From assembly GCA_035487155.1 (NCBI GenBank), contig DATHMK010000007.1, positions 1 through 64,000 of the forward strand: a stretch of DNA of 64,000 nt. Direction: 5' to 3'. The first letter of the stretch is position 1. Each line of letters opens with the position of its first letter. Origin of the DNA: DAIDKA01 sp035487155. Its GTDB lineage: Bacteria > Pseudomonadota > Gammaproteobacteria > Steroidobacterales > Steroidobacteraceae. The notes beneath the pieces are model-generated. The model saw only the letters and a program-made list of their open reading frames with translations, searched no databases and had not been told where the DNA came from. Position numbers and translations under genes: made by a program. Shown piece by piece: positions 1 to 8,132 of this stretch.

Positions 1-98
<98 letters not shown>

Positions 99-290
99 AT
101 AACCTCAAGGGGTTTGGTTGACTCCAAAAGAGTTGGCCACACCTGATGATGGTTATCGACCGATGCAAATGTATGGAGTGGAATCCATTCCATTTCGAAC
201 GCGACATGGCGTCGATACAAAGAACTTGATGGATTCGAGAACGGTGAGCCGGTCCCGTAACAAGGACCGGCACATCGATCTCAAACGGTT
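99..290 (+). other. 23S-5S intergenic spacer with hairpin
   Basis: This 192-base spacer contains no tRNA. It holds one clear hairpin at 248-271: GCCGGTCC pairs with GGACCGGC around an 8-base loop. This may be part of an RNase III or rRNA-processing stem. Short open frames on both strands here are artefacts of structured RNA sequence. Confidence 0.7.
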
Positions 291-409
291 TGCCTGGCGG
301 CAATAGCGAGCGGGAACCACCCGATCCCATTCCGAACTCGGAAGTGAAAACGTTCTGCGCCGATGGTCGTGTGGCCTGATGCCATGCTAGAGTAGGTCAC
401 TGCCAGGCT
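291..409 (+). rRNA. rrf: 5S ribosomal RNA
   Basis: The segment opens with TGCCTGGCGGC and closes with CTGCCAGGC, which pair as helix I of 5S rRNA. The interior carries the conserved CCCGATCCCATTCCGAACTCGG block (split here by only minor variation) and the usual GATGGT and GAGTAGGTC segments. The length of about 119 bases is normal. It lies downstream of 23S and upstream of a strong intrinsic terminator, so it is the last gene of the operon. Confidence 0.96.
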
Positions 410-420
410 CTCAAACAAAA

Positions 421-455
421 CGCCCCTGAGGTCGAAAGACTTCAGGGGCGTTTTT
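421..455 (+). terminator. Rho-independent terminator of the rRNA operon
   Basis: A 13-bp stem with one G-U pair (421-433 with 438-450) closes a GAAA tetraloop and is followed directly by TTTTT at 451-455. It lies 11 bases after 5S rRNA and ends the operon. The 130 bases beyond it, up to the lipoprotein gene on the other strand, show nothing recognisable. Confidence 0.93.
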
Positions 456-587
456 CTTTGTGCGCGGCATCCAGCAGACCAGAATCAGACTTGTACTGAG
501 CGCCCAAAGAAGTCTCAGCCTCCCAATGGAGTGCGCGGCAGCGCTACACCAACAAGGCAAACGACATCGACCTGCGCATTCGCCCCT

Positions 588-863
588 CTATTGTACGGTG
601 GGGGCCGTCCTTGGATTGTTGTTGCCCTGTTGATCCTGCATTATGCGCTCGAGGTCGTCTTTGTTGCGTTGCTGAGCGTCTCGTTCAGCTTTGGTGGTGC
701 AGACGCTTTTGCTGAGCATCGAACCGGTGATTTGAACCGGATGACACTGCACGTCCGGTTCGGCGGCATTCGCGGCCATGGCGCCGTGATCCGCAGCGGG
801 ATGCGTTGCACAGCCCGCGGCAATGGCCAATATGGCGAGCAGATATAACCTGGTATGCAACAT
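588..863 (-). CDS. small lipoprotein, hypothetical
   Basis: The 91-residue product begins with a classical lipoprotein signal (MLHTRLYLLAILAIAAGC). The lipobox Cys is residue 18, so the protein is probably anchored in the outer membrane facing the periplasm. The ATG at 863 is chosen over an in-frame start at 956 because it begins the signal peptide and has GAGG five bases upstream. The mature part has a CTTKAERDAQQ segment, then a charged, probably helical region. I do not recognise a function. It stands alone between the rRNA terminator and an esterase gene. The bases at 864-1057 show nothing clear. Confidence 0.72.
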   Translation of the reverse strand: MLHTRLYLLAILAIAAGCATHPAADHGAMAANAAEPDVQCHPVQITGSMLSKSVCTTKAERDAQQRNKDDLERIMQDQQGNNNPRTAPTVQ

Positions 864-1057
864 CACAACCTCGTGGTCATTTCCCGCAGCAGGAGTGCCC
901 TCTGACAGCCATGGCGAGATATTCCTCTTGCTATGGCCCTTAGGAAAGGCCCCCAAATAATATCATTCGTGCCGGTTCCGGACCCTGAATATCCCTCGGT
1001 GCGGGTATGCGGTCGAATCCAGGCCACCATACCAAGCGCCGGCTCGCAATTCCGTTC

Positions 1058-1939
1058 CTAAGGACCAAGCACGCCGATGGTGTGCAGCCAGCGCTCCACC
1101 AGCGCAGGCCAGCGGCTGATCGGCAGCTTTGAGGGGCGCAGCCCGAAGGCGTGACCACCCTGCGCGTACAAATGCATCTCCACGGGAACGCCGACGTCTT
1201 TCAACGCAATGTAATACGCGATCGACTGGCTCACGCCGTCCACGTTGTCATCTTCGGCCTGCACCAGGAACGTCGGCGGGGTTTGGTGACTGACGGGGAC
1301 GTTTGGATTGAGTCCATAACCCTTACCGCGAACCCACAGATGTCCCGGATAAACTGCCACCGCAAAATCCGGGCGAGCGCTCACCGTGTCGGCGGCGTCG
1401 ACCGGTGTGTATAGACGATGGTCGTATCTTGTGCTGATTTCCGCCACGAGATAGCCGCCCGCCGAAAAGCCCAGCACCCCGATCTTGCGCGGATCGACAT
1501 GCCATTCGGCGGCCCGCTGTCGCATCAGGCCCATCGTCCTTTGCGCATCCTCGAGCGCCGGCGTCGGTGTCACAAGATTGTCCGGGCGGCACTTGCAGTG
1601 CCAGTCATACGGAAGGCTCGGCACGCGGTACTTCAGCAGCACGCAGGTGATGCCCTTTGATGTCAACCAGGCGCAGATGTCCGTGCCTTCTATCTTGATG
1701 GCCAGGCCTTCGAATCCGCCGCCGGGAAATACCACTACCGCGACTCCACTATTTGCCTGCTTGGGCGGATACACGGTCATGGTGGGCCGCACAATGTTGG
1801 TCCACTCCTGCTGCGGGCCAGGTGCGGCCTGCGCGTCAGGCACGGCACCCGGCCACAGCGGCACTTCCACGGCGGCGGGCGCCTGCGCCTGCGCGCATTG
1901 AAACCAGAACAGAAAGATCACCAGGACAGACCTGTGCAC
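1058..1939 (-). CDS. secreted alpha/beta hydrolase (acetyl-esterase/BD-FAE type)
   Basis: This 293-residue protein has an N-terminal signal peptide (cleavage near residues 18-20, AQA) and an alpha/beta-hydrolase core. The oxyanion loop FPGGGF is at 71-76, the nucleophile elbow GFSAGG at 157-162 (Ser159), a likely acid Asp in AEDDNVDG at about 231, and the catalytic His in GGHAFG at 263. Related enzymes remove acetyl or feruloyl groups from plant polysaccharides or hydrolyse small esters in the periplasm. The start is GTG with GGGAGG upstream. It is next to a TonB receptor on the same strand, which fits uptake and trimming of an external substrate, although no substrate can be named. Confidence 0.85.
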   Translation of the reverse strand: MHRSVLVIFLFWFQCAQAQAPAAVEVPLWPGAVPDAQAAPGPQQEWTNIVRPTMTVYPPKQANSGVAVVVFPGGGFEGLAIKIEGTDICAWLTSKGITCVLLKYRVPSLPYDWHCKCRPDNLVTPTPALEDAQRTMGLMRQRAAEWHVDPRKIGVLGFSAGGYLVAEISTRYDHRLYTPVDAADTVSARPDFAVAVYPGHLWVRGKGYGLNPNVPVSHQTPPTFLVQAEDDNVDGVSQSIAYYIALKDVGVPVEMHLYAQGGHAFGLRPSKLPISRWPALVERWLHTIGVLGP

Positions 1940-2020
1940 GTTCCCGACCCTCCCTGTTGTCTCGGCATGCAGCGGCCTGCAGAAGTTTCCGTCCGGTGAG
2001 TGCCTTGGGTCAATGGCCGC

Positions 2021-4231
2021 TCAGGCTCCGAAGTCCTTGGAGATTCCCACGAACAAGCCGCGGCGGGCCCCCCATTGAGGGGCGAACACTCCGACGCCCG
2101 TGCCGCTGCGGATCTGATACATCTTGTCGCTGGCGTTGATGATGTCGAAGCGCAATGTGAGGGGACCGCCAGGCATCCGGAAGGCATGTGAAGCGCCCAG
2201 ATTTACCGTCAGGTAGCTCGGCGTGTGATCTCCGTTGGGGATACCGGACCCGTCGGGAAGTGCACCGGGCGGCCCGTCCTGGCGCAGACCACTGCCAAAG
2301 AGCAGGTCCGTGCTCAGCCGCGTCCCGAACAGCATGTAGGCGACACCCCCGGATGCCGAGGCGCGTTCCTCGTGGTCCAGATGGATGTAGTTGCTCTGGA
2401 GATAGGCAAGCTGGCCTTGGGTAAAGCTGAATTGCGAGGACTCGACGTCCTTTCCTTTGGCGCTCTGGAAGGCGACATTGCCGTAGATCGACAGATCACT
2501 GACCGCATAGTTGCCGGTAAACTCGATGCCGCCCAGATGCCCATACTTGTAGTTGAACGGGGTGAGGACGATCGGTGCACCAAACTGACCTTCATCGATC
2601 AGATTCGACGCCTGCTCGTAGAAGCTGTCGACTCCCAGGGTGAGGCTGTTCCAGAGCTTCTGTTGAACGCCCAGATCGTAGTAATTGGCGCTCTCGGCGA
2701 TCGGCGCAGAATCTGCGGTGACCGAGCCAATCGGTAGAGCGCTGGTGCCATAAAACCGGGTGTAGTCCGCACTGCTGACCAGCTCGAATGGCGGCGGGGT
2801 AAAGTACTTGGAATAACCGCCGTGAATCGTGGTCCCTTGCGGCAGTTGCCACACGAAGTTGACCCGCGGGCTCACCTGGTCGCCATGTGAGTAGGCGCTG
2901 TAACTGTCGAATCGCAGGCCGTAGTTCAAGGTGAGCTGCGTGAGGATCTTCCATTCATCCTGCAGATAGACACTCTCGATTTCCTGCGACTGGTTGCCGC
3001 TGTCGAAGACGGTGACCGGCACGTCCAGCGGCGCGCTCGCCAGACAGATGCCGGGGACGCCGACGCCCTGGCACAGCGTTTGGGTATTGGTGGTACTCGA
3101 AGAGGCATCGTGCTGGAAGTAAAAGCCTGCCCTCAGGGTGTGGGCGGCATCGATGGTGTAGGCCGCATCCGTCTGCCAGCCTATGGCCGTATCGGCCTTG
3201 AAGGCATCCTGGGAAAGACCGTTATAGAGCAGATCGCCGTTCCAGTCCGGCGAAAAATGCAAACTGGTGAAGCGGGCGGAGAGGGAACTCTGCCAGTTGA
3301 GATTGTCCTGCGAATGCTGCCAGCTGAGGATGGAGTATTCGGCCAGCTCATGCTGATTCTCGTTCAGATCATCACTCAGGAAGTCGGTCATGCCGTTGAC
3401 GTCGAGGCCAAGCGCTGGCTGCAATCCGCGCTGGTTCGGAATCTGATAGGCATCATCGGATGCCCCCAGGATCAGGGAGATGCGGTTCGCCGGATCCAGG
3501 ATATCCTCGAGGTAGCTGAATCCATGGACCTGGGTGGAATGATCGTGCAAGGGATCGGTGCTGCCATCCGGAGACTCGATGCCGAGATCGTTGCGAAGCA
3601 TGTCCGCGGTGACGTAGTAACTGAAGCTGCCGGAACTGCCACCGAACTCGCCGGAGGGCTGGAAGGTATCGTGACTGCCGCCATAGAGTGATACGTAGCC
3701 GCCGGGCTGCAGCAATCCGCTGTTGGTCGTCAGATCGATGATGCCCGCCGTTCGCAGGCCGTACTCGGCTGGCAGCGCCCCCGTGATCAGGCTCAGTGAG
3801 GAGATCAGCCTTGGACTCAAGGTCTGGCTGAAGACGCTGATGCCCTCAGGGAGGATGATGCCATTCAGGCGGTACTGCAGGTCATTGTGGTCACCACGTA
3901 CATGCAGCTGCCCGAAGGAGTCCTGCACGACGTCCGGTGCCTGTAGCAGCACCTGGTTGAGTTGCACATTGTCCCCGCCCGGCATGGCGGCGAGTGCCTG
4001 GCTGTCGATGGTATAGGTCGAAGCGCCCGTCTGGGTCTCGATCGCGGAACGCTGGTCATTCAGGCGGCGTGCGGTGACCACTACGGTCTCCACGTTGCCC
4101 CCTGCATCGGTTGATTCGGTGGCTGATTCGGCCGCTGTGTCGGCGCGGACAGTGTGGGAGGCCAAGGGCAGGGCGAGCAAGAATACGGTCGCGGCGGCGG
4201 GTGCAGCCGCAGGGCAATGGGAACGCAACAT
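2021..4231 (-). CDS. TonB-dependent outer-membrane receptor
   Basis: The 736-residue product has a signal peptide, a TonB-box-like segment (ETVVVTARR, about residues 48-56), a plug domain (VQLNQVLLQAPDVV, then QLHVRGDHND), and a long beta-barrel rich in alternating aromatic residues. Such receptors import chelated metals, vitamins or oligosaccharides using energy from TonB-ExbBD. The start is ATG with GGAG upstream. A small His/Cys protein gene (4311-4643) lies directly upstream, a pairing that hints at metal handling, but the ligand cannot be read from sequence. No B12 riboswitch is visible in the 79-base gap. Confidence 0.92.
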   Translation of the reverse strand: MLRSHCPAAAPAAATVFLLALPLASHTVRADTAAESATESTDAGGNVETVVVTARRLNDQRSAIETQTGASTYTIDSQALAAMPGGDNVQLNQVLLQAPDVVQDSFGQLHVRGDHNDLQYRLNGIILPEGISVFSQTLSPRLISSLSLITGALPAEYGLRTAGIIDLTTNSGLLQPGGYVSLYGGSHDTFQPSGEFGGSSGSFSYYVTADMLRNDLGIESPDGSTDPLHDHSTQVHGFSYLEDILDPANRISLILGASDDAYQIPNQRGLQPALGLDVNGMTDFLSDDLNENQHELAEYSILSWQHSQDNLNWQSSLSARFTSLHFSPDWNGDLLYNGLSQDAFKADTAIGWQTDAAYTIDAAHTLRAGFYFQHDASSSTTNTQTLCQGVGVPGICLASAPLDVPVTVFDSGNQSQEIESVYLQDEWKILTQLTLNYGLRFDSYSAYSHGDQVSPRVNFVWQLPQGTTIHGGYSKYFTPPPFELVSSADYTRFYGTSALPIGSVTADSAPIAESANYYDLGVQQKLWNSLTLGVDSFYEQASNLIDEGQFGAPIVLTPFNYKYGHLGGIEFTGNYAVSDLSIYGNVAFQSAKGKDVESSQFSFTQGQLAYLQSNYIHLDHEERASASGGVAYMLFGTRLSTDLLFGSGLRQDGPPGALPDGSGIPNGDHTPSYLTVNLGASHAFRMPGGPLTLRFDIINASDKMYQIRSGTGVGVFAPQWGARRGLFVGISKDFGA

Positions 4232-4310
4232 GGATGACTCCGTGCGGAAGCAATGCGTCAGAACAGGGCGACGCCCGGCGAACCGGAAACGTCACATCAC
4301 TGGAACAGGT

Positions 4311-4643
4311 TCAGACGTTTGCTTCGGGAGGCCCGCGGCTGCGGGCTGTCGGTGCTTTGGCACCGATGATGGAGTAGACGCGATCGGGAACGCGCAGCTG
4401 CGCAGGCCGCGGTATGTCGAGGGAATGATCGGAGCCACAAATTGACGTGCCCACCTGCGCAAAGGAACGGCACAGAGGGCAATGCTCCACGTCCGGCAGG
4501 TGCCGGTCTTCACTCAGCTGAAAGCCTGAATGTTGCGCCGTGTAATACGCGTGACTGAGCTCGTGCAGCACTCCGCCCTGCTGCGTGAGCAGCAGAAGCA
4601 GAGCGGACACCGACAGTATGGCCAAACGCAACTGGCGCATCAT
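4311..4643 (-). CDS. small exported protein with HELSH and CPLC motifs (DUF2946-like)
   Basis: The 110-residue product has a hydrophobic N-terminal segment (residues 6-20), a HELSH motif at about 28-32 and a CPLC motif near residue 56, followed by FAQVG. Short proteins of this layout, grouped loosely with DUF2946, often lie beside copper- or cobalt-related TonB receptors. The spaced His and Cys residues suggest metal binding in the periplasm or inner membrane. It is immediately upstream of the TonB receptor on the same strand, so the two are probably co-transcribed. The metal role is inference from motif and context. Confidence 0.7.
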   Translation of the reverse strand: MMRQLRLAILSVSALLLLLTQQGGVLHELSHAYYTAQHSGFQLSEDRHLPDVEHCPLCRSFAQVGTSICGSDHSLDIPRPAQLRVPDRVYSIIGAKAPTARSRGPPEANV

Positions 4644-4711
4644 CCGCCGAATCTAGCCTCAAGACCGATCTGGAGTCAATTGATGCAAATTGCGAGAGTC
4701 ATACCGATGGC

Positions 4712-5551
4712 CTACATCCCGACCATGCGCGCGCTCACTTCCCAGAGCCTTTCGGCGACGCCATCGTCCTGGGCGGCCGGCGCGGGCGATATCTGTCGGC
4801 AGTCGAAATAGTACCCTCCGGATAGGCCCTGAACCTCAGGCGAGGCTGCGAGATAGACCAGGGTTTGCGCCCCTTTTTCCGGCGAGCGCGCGAAGCGCGA
4901 CATCAGGCCGAAGACCAGCTTGCCGAATGACGCGTCGATGTCGCGCCCGATTTCCGTGCGCACGAATCCGGGATGCAGGCAATTCGCACTGACCGCTGTT
5001 CCCTGCAGACGCTTCGCAAGGGAGCGTGTGAAGAGGATGTTCGCGAGCTTCGAGCGCCCATAGCAGCCCAACCCGGAGTATTTGCCGGCCGCCGGCAGAT
5101 CATCGAATAGCATCTGCGCTCCCTTGTGCGCAGCCGAGGCGGTCGTGACGACCCGCGACTGCGGTGTGCTTTTCAAGGTGTCCAGCAGCAGGTTGGTGAG
5201 CAGAAAGGGGGCCAGATGATTGACCGCGAAAGTCATCTCATAGCCGTCCTTTGACAGGACCCTGCGGGCGAAGAAGCCACCGGCATTGTTGATCAGCACA
5301 TCGACACGGGGTGCCCGCTCCTTGATTGCAGCGGCGAGTCGCCGTACTTCGGCAAGTGAGCCGAAATCCGCCTGCAGGAATTCGATCGCGGAATTGCCGC
5401 TGCGCGCTTTGAGTTCTGCGACGGTCCGTGCCCCCTTGTCCGGGTCGCGGCCATGAATCAGCAGTCCTGCTCCCTGAACGGCGAGTTCATGGGCGGCCGC
5501 CCTGCCGATACCGTCGGTTGCACCGGTGATGACGCAGAGTTTGCCTTTCAC
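4712..5551 (-). CDS. short-chain dehydrogenase/reductase (retinol-dehydrogenase-like)
   Basis: This 279-residue SDR has the full classical motif set: nucleotide-binding TGATDGIG (9-16), NNAG (88-91), Asn111, Ser139 and the catalytic YGRSK with Tyr164 and Lys168. The basic HGRDP after beta-strand 2 suggests NADP(H). The C-terminal pattern (GAQTLVYLAASPEVQGLSGGYYFDC) is typical of the retinol-dehydrogenase and WW-domain-oxidoreductase-like group. The start is GTG at 5551 with GGAG seven bases upstream. Neighbours give no pathway, and the substrate is unknown. Confidence 0.9.
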   Translation of the reverse strand: MKGKLCVITGATDGIGRAAAHELAVQGAGLLIHGRDPDKGARTVAELKARSGNSAIEFLQADFGSLAEVRRLAAAIKERAPRVDVLINNAGGFFARRVLSKDGYEMTFAVNHLAPFLLTNLLLDTLKSTPQSRVVTTASAAHKGAQMLFDDLPAAGKYSGLGCYGRSKLANILFTRSLAKRLQGTAVSANCLHPGFVRTEIGRDIDASFGKLVFGLMSRFARSPEKGAQTLVYLAASPEVQGLSGGYYFDCRQISPAPAAQDDGVAERLWEVSARMVGM

Positions 5552-5745
5552 GTGCTCCTGCCTTGTGGTTGTGAGGGTGCGATGCGCCGCACAAGATCAG
5601 TCCGGTCCGACCGAACGGGCGCATATCGCCTTTGAGACTACGCCCAAAATTGGCAACCACCGAATCCCACGCACTCGAATTTAATGTGTCATTCACCGTC
5701 CTCTAATGATCATCTGTTAAAAGAACAACATGGGAGGTACCTGAC

Positions 5746-5949
5746 ATGCCAACGACGCCTAGTTGCGCGGAGGATGAGGATCCCGAAGCCGAATGGCGCG
5801 CAGCGCTGGTTCACGCTGAACATCTGCGCCTGGAATATTCGCAGCAGCTGGATGCGACCGAGGCCAATGAACCGGAACTCGAAGACCTCTGGCTGAGGCT
5901 ATGGTCTGCCGAGCGTCGTCGGGACGACCTGTTCAGGGCCATCGACTGA
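5746..5949 (+). CDS. small acidic hypothetical protein
   Basis: A 67-residue reading frame starts at an ATG with a strong GGGAGG Shine-Dalgarno (5732-5737) at normal spacing, which is why I accept it despite its length. The protein is Glu/Asp- and Leu-rich (LEDLWLRLWSAERRRDDLF) and looks largely alpha-helical, perhaps coiled-coil. There is no signal peptide or known motif. It stands between a divergent SDR gene and a GNAT gene on the opposite strand, whose ends nearly touch. The 194 bases upstream presumably hold its promoter. Confidence 0.65.
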   Translation: MPTTPSCAEDEDPEAEWRAALVHAEHLRLEYSQQLDATEANEPELEDLWLRLWSAERRRDDLFRAID

Positions 5950-5956
5950 CCGTACC

Positions 5957-6601
5957 TCAGTGCGCGGCGGTATCCTGCAGCGAGGTCATCCAGGCGCTTC
6001 TCGATACGGTCCAGCCGAGTACCCATTCAGTCCGGCCCCATCGGGCCACGGCCTGAGGCGCGGCGCCGTCGGGTTTCATGCCAAGCTGGCGAAGGATTCG
6101 AGCCACGAGCGGATTGCCGCTCATTTGGTGTGCTCTTACGGTGTCCAGGTGCAGCGAAGTAAAGGCGAACGCCAAAGCCGCCTGGGCCGCTTCGATGCCC
6201 AGGTCCTTGCGCGAGAGACGATCAGCAATCCAGAAGCTGAGCTCCGCCTGTCCAAGATCCAGCTGGATATCATGCAGTCCGACATAGCCTCCGAGCCGAT
6301 CATTGTCGAGGCCTGAGACCGCCCAGTGGATGGCGCAGCGCCGGCGCCATTCGACCGGATGACTCTCGATCCACCGCCGCGCCTGAAGGGCGTCGAACGG
6401 TTGGGGCACCGCCAGGGTGGCATCCGCAATCCTATGGGTTATGACTACGCTGACCAGCCGGGAAATGTCCAGCAGCGTAAATGGACGCAGCCGCAAACGC
6501 GACGCCGCGACGACGGGATACCGGGTTTGGAGCATCAGCGTGTGCGAGCCCACCGGACCGGGCTGTACTGACTCATCGAATTCCGCATTGATAGACACCA
6601 T
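5957..6601 (-). CDS. GNAT-family N-acetyltransferase (RimJ/Acetyltransf_3 type)
   Basis: The 214-residue product has the layout of RimJ/RimL-like acetyltransferases: RLRLRPFTLLDISRL near the N-terminus, HWAVSGLDNDRLGGYVGLHDI in the middle, AELSFWIADRLSRKDLGIEAAQAAL as the acetyl-CoA-binding region, and an SGNPLVARILRQLGMK tail. Such enzymes acetylate protein N-termini or small amines in the cytoplasm. The ATG at 6601 has AAGGTGG upstream. A later ATG at 6535 is possible. It is transcribed after the Gly-rich protein gene on the same strand with a 12-base gap. Confidence 0.83.
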   Translation of the reverse strand: MVSINAEFDESVQPGPVGSHTLMLQTRYPVVAASRLRLRPFTLLDISRLVSVVITHRIADATLAVPQPFDALQARRWIESHPVEWRRRCAIHWAVSGLDNDRLGGYVGLHDIQLDLGQAELSFWIADRLSRKDLGIEAAQAALAFAFTSLHLDTVRAHQMSGNPLVARILRQLGMKPDGAAPQAVARWGRTEWVLGWTVSRSAWMTSLQDTAAH

Positions 6602-6613
6602 TTTCAGCCACCT

Positions 6614-7294
6614 TCAGCGAACGCTGTATCCCTTGCCCGTGAGGCAGGCACTTTCCGCCCGCAGATAATCGTCGTGACTGGCCGGCTGCGCCTTCGCCTG
6701 GGCGGTGGCCCATTGCTGGCAATCGGTCCGATCCTTGGCCTGCTGCGTGGCCGACTGCCCATTCATGGGATAGGCGAACAAATCCATCTGGGAGGGATCC
6801 GCCGGGGCGGCCGCGGCGGCCTGATCCACGAGGCCTGCGGGGGGCTGGACGGTCTCGTATTCGTTGGCCGCGCTGTCCCACAGGTAGTAATTGTTATCGG
6901 CATAGTAGTAGGGCACGCCGTCCCACCAGTAAGTGTCATAGGCGAAGGGCAACGCGGCAAACAGCAGCCCATAGCCGAGAAATCCGGCGCCGCCGTACCA
7001 ACCGTAGCCGCCGTAGCCGCCGTAGCCGCCGTGCCATCCGTATCCGTATCCGTAGCCGCGGCCGCGCCCGGCGCCATAGGCGCCACCGCGAAATCCGCCT
7101 GCGCCGCGAACGCCGGAGACCCCGCCACGGAAGGCGCCACCACTATGGAAGCTGCCGACACCGCCGTGAAAGCCGCCTCCGCCCCCATGGGAGCCCCCGC
7201 CGCCACCGCGCTGTGCGAGCGCAGGCCCGGCGCCCGCAAGGGCAAACACCGCCAACGCCGCAATTGCCAGCTGACTCAATGTCCGGGTTTTCAT
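6614..7294 (-). CDS. Gly/Tyr-rich secreted protein with conserved C-terminal domain
   Basis: The 226-residue precursor has a clear signal peptide ending in PALA-Q (about residue 27). A glycine-rich region of GGGG, FHGG and YGGYGG repeats covers roughly residues 28-108. A Tyr/Trp-rich segment (DTYWWDGVPYYYADNNYYLW) is followed by a conserved tail with AYPMNGQSATQQAKDRTDCQQWA and a second Cys in ESACLTGKGYSVR. Related proteins (DUF6515-like) are envelope proteins of unknown function. GGAGGG precedes the ATG. The repeat region is low-complexity and may vary between strains. Confidence 0.8.
   Translation of the reverse strand: MKTRTLSQLAIAALAVFALAGAGPALAQRGGGGGSHGGGGGFHGGVGSFHSGGAFRGGVSGVRGAGGFRGGAYGAGRGRGYGYGYGWHGGYGGYGGYGWYGGAGFLGYGLLFAALPFAYDTYWWDGVPYYYADNNYYLWDSAANEYETVQPPAGLVDQAAAAAPADPSQMDLFAYPMNGQSATQQAKDRTDCQQWATAQAKAQPASHDDYLRAESACLTGKGYSVR
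7002..7056. repeat. short tandem repeats encoding YGGYGG-type sequence
   Basis: Within the Gly-rich gene, the plus strand reads as consecutive nine-base units of the form CCGTAGCCG, followed by CCGTATCCGTATCCG six-base units. They encode Tyr-Gly-Gly and Tyr-Gly repeats on the minus strand. Such in-frame units can expand or contract without breaking the frame. Confidence 0.7.
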
Positions 7295-7373
7295 GACGGC
7301 CCTCCAGTGATTCCGTAGCCTGGATTGTCACCCCGGAGGCCTTAGAATCCTGATAGCCCCTTGGTATAGCGGG

Positions 7374-7406
7374 TTCTAATGGCGTTTTAATGCCCCTCTA
7401 ATCTGG
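7374..7406 (+). promoter_or_regulatory. three tandem 11-bp direct repeats, likely response-regulator box
   Basis: Three adjacent 11-mers, TTCTAATGGCG (7374-7384), TTTTAATGCCC (7385-7395) and CTCTAATCTGG (7396-7406), share a TAAT core at exactly 11-bp spacing. OmpR/PhoB-family regulators bind direct repeats of about 11 bp, one helical turn. The array ends 27 bases before the start of an OmpR-family regulator gene, so autoregulation is likely. The assignment of binding protein is inference. Confidence 0.65.
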
Positions 7407-7433
7407 CGATCCTTCAATCCGTCTGAGCCCACG

Positions 7434-8132
7434 ATGCGAATCCTGATTGTTGAAGATGATCCCAAGCTGGCGCAGTTCGTTGCACGCGGACTGCGGGGGG
7501 AAAGGTTTGCGGTGGATGTTGCGGGGAATGGCCTCGAGGGGGAACGCTACACCCAGGCCTACGAGTACGATTTGCTGGTTCTGGATCTGCTGCTGCCCCA
7601 GCTTAGCGGCACCGAACTGCTGCGGCGGGTACGCCTGGCGCACCCTGCCTTGCCCATCCTGGTGCTGACCGCGCGCGATGCGCTGGAGGACAAAGTCGCC
7701 CACTTCGAGGCCGGCGCCGACGACTATCTGACCAAGCCGTTTGACTTTGCCGAGCTGCTGGTGCGAATCAGGGCGCTGCTGCGGCGAACGCCGGTCGAGC
7801 GCGCGGATATTCTGCGCATTGCGGACCTGGAGCTTAACCGGCTCACGCAGCAGGTACGACGCGGCGGACTGCGCATTGATCTCACGGCGAAGGAGTACGC
7901 CCTGTTCGAGTACCTGCTGTGCTCTCCGGGCCGGGTGTTTTCGCGCACCATGATCCTCAATCACGTTTGGGACCAGAGTTTTGAGGGCGTCACCAATATC
8001 GTTGACGTATATGTGCGCTACCTGCGCAAGAAGGTGGATGAGCCGTTTCCGCTGAAGCTCATCCATACCATTCGCGGTGTCGGCTATTGCGTTCGCGAGG
8101 CTGGTTCGGACGCTCATCCGGCGGTGGAGTGA
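7434..8132 (+). CDS. OmpR-family response regulator (CopR/QseB-like)
   Basis: The 232-residue protein has an N-terminal receiver domain (acidic pocket Glu7, Asp8 and Asp9, phospho-acceptor Asp51, Thr79, Lys101) and a C-terminal winged-helix DNA-binding domain (about 125-222) ending in the family motif TIRGVGYCVRE. It controls transcription when phosphorylated by the kinase encoded next. The stop codon overlaps the GTG start of the kinase gene, so the pair is translationally coupled. Family members respond to copper, quorum signals or antimicrobial peptides. Which one applies here is not shown. Confidence 0.95.
   Translation: MRILIVEDDPKLAQFVARGLRGERFAVDVAGNGLEGERYTQAYEYDLLVLDLLLPQLSGTELLRRVRLAHPALPILVLTARDALEDKVAHFEAGADDYLTKPFDFAELLVRIRALLRRTPVERADILRIADLELNRLTQQVRRGGLRIDLTAKEYALFEYLLCSPGRVFSRTMILNHVWDQSFEGVTNIVDVYVRYLRKKVDEPFPLKLIHTIRGVGYCVREAGSDAHPAVE

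Noticed and set aside
4232..4310. Cobalamin riboswitch before the TonB receptor
   Set aside because: The gap is only 79 bases and lacks the conserved B12-box pattern.
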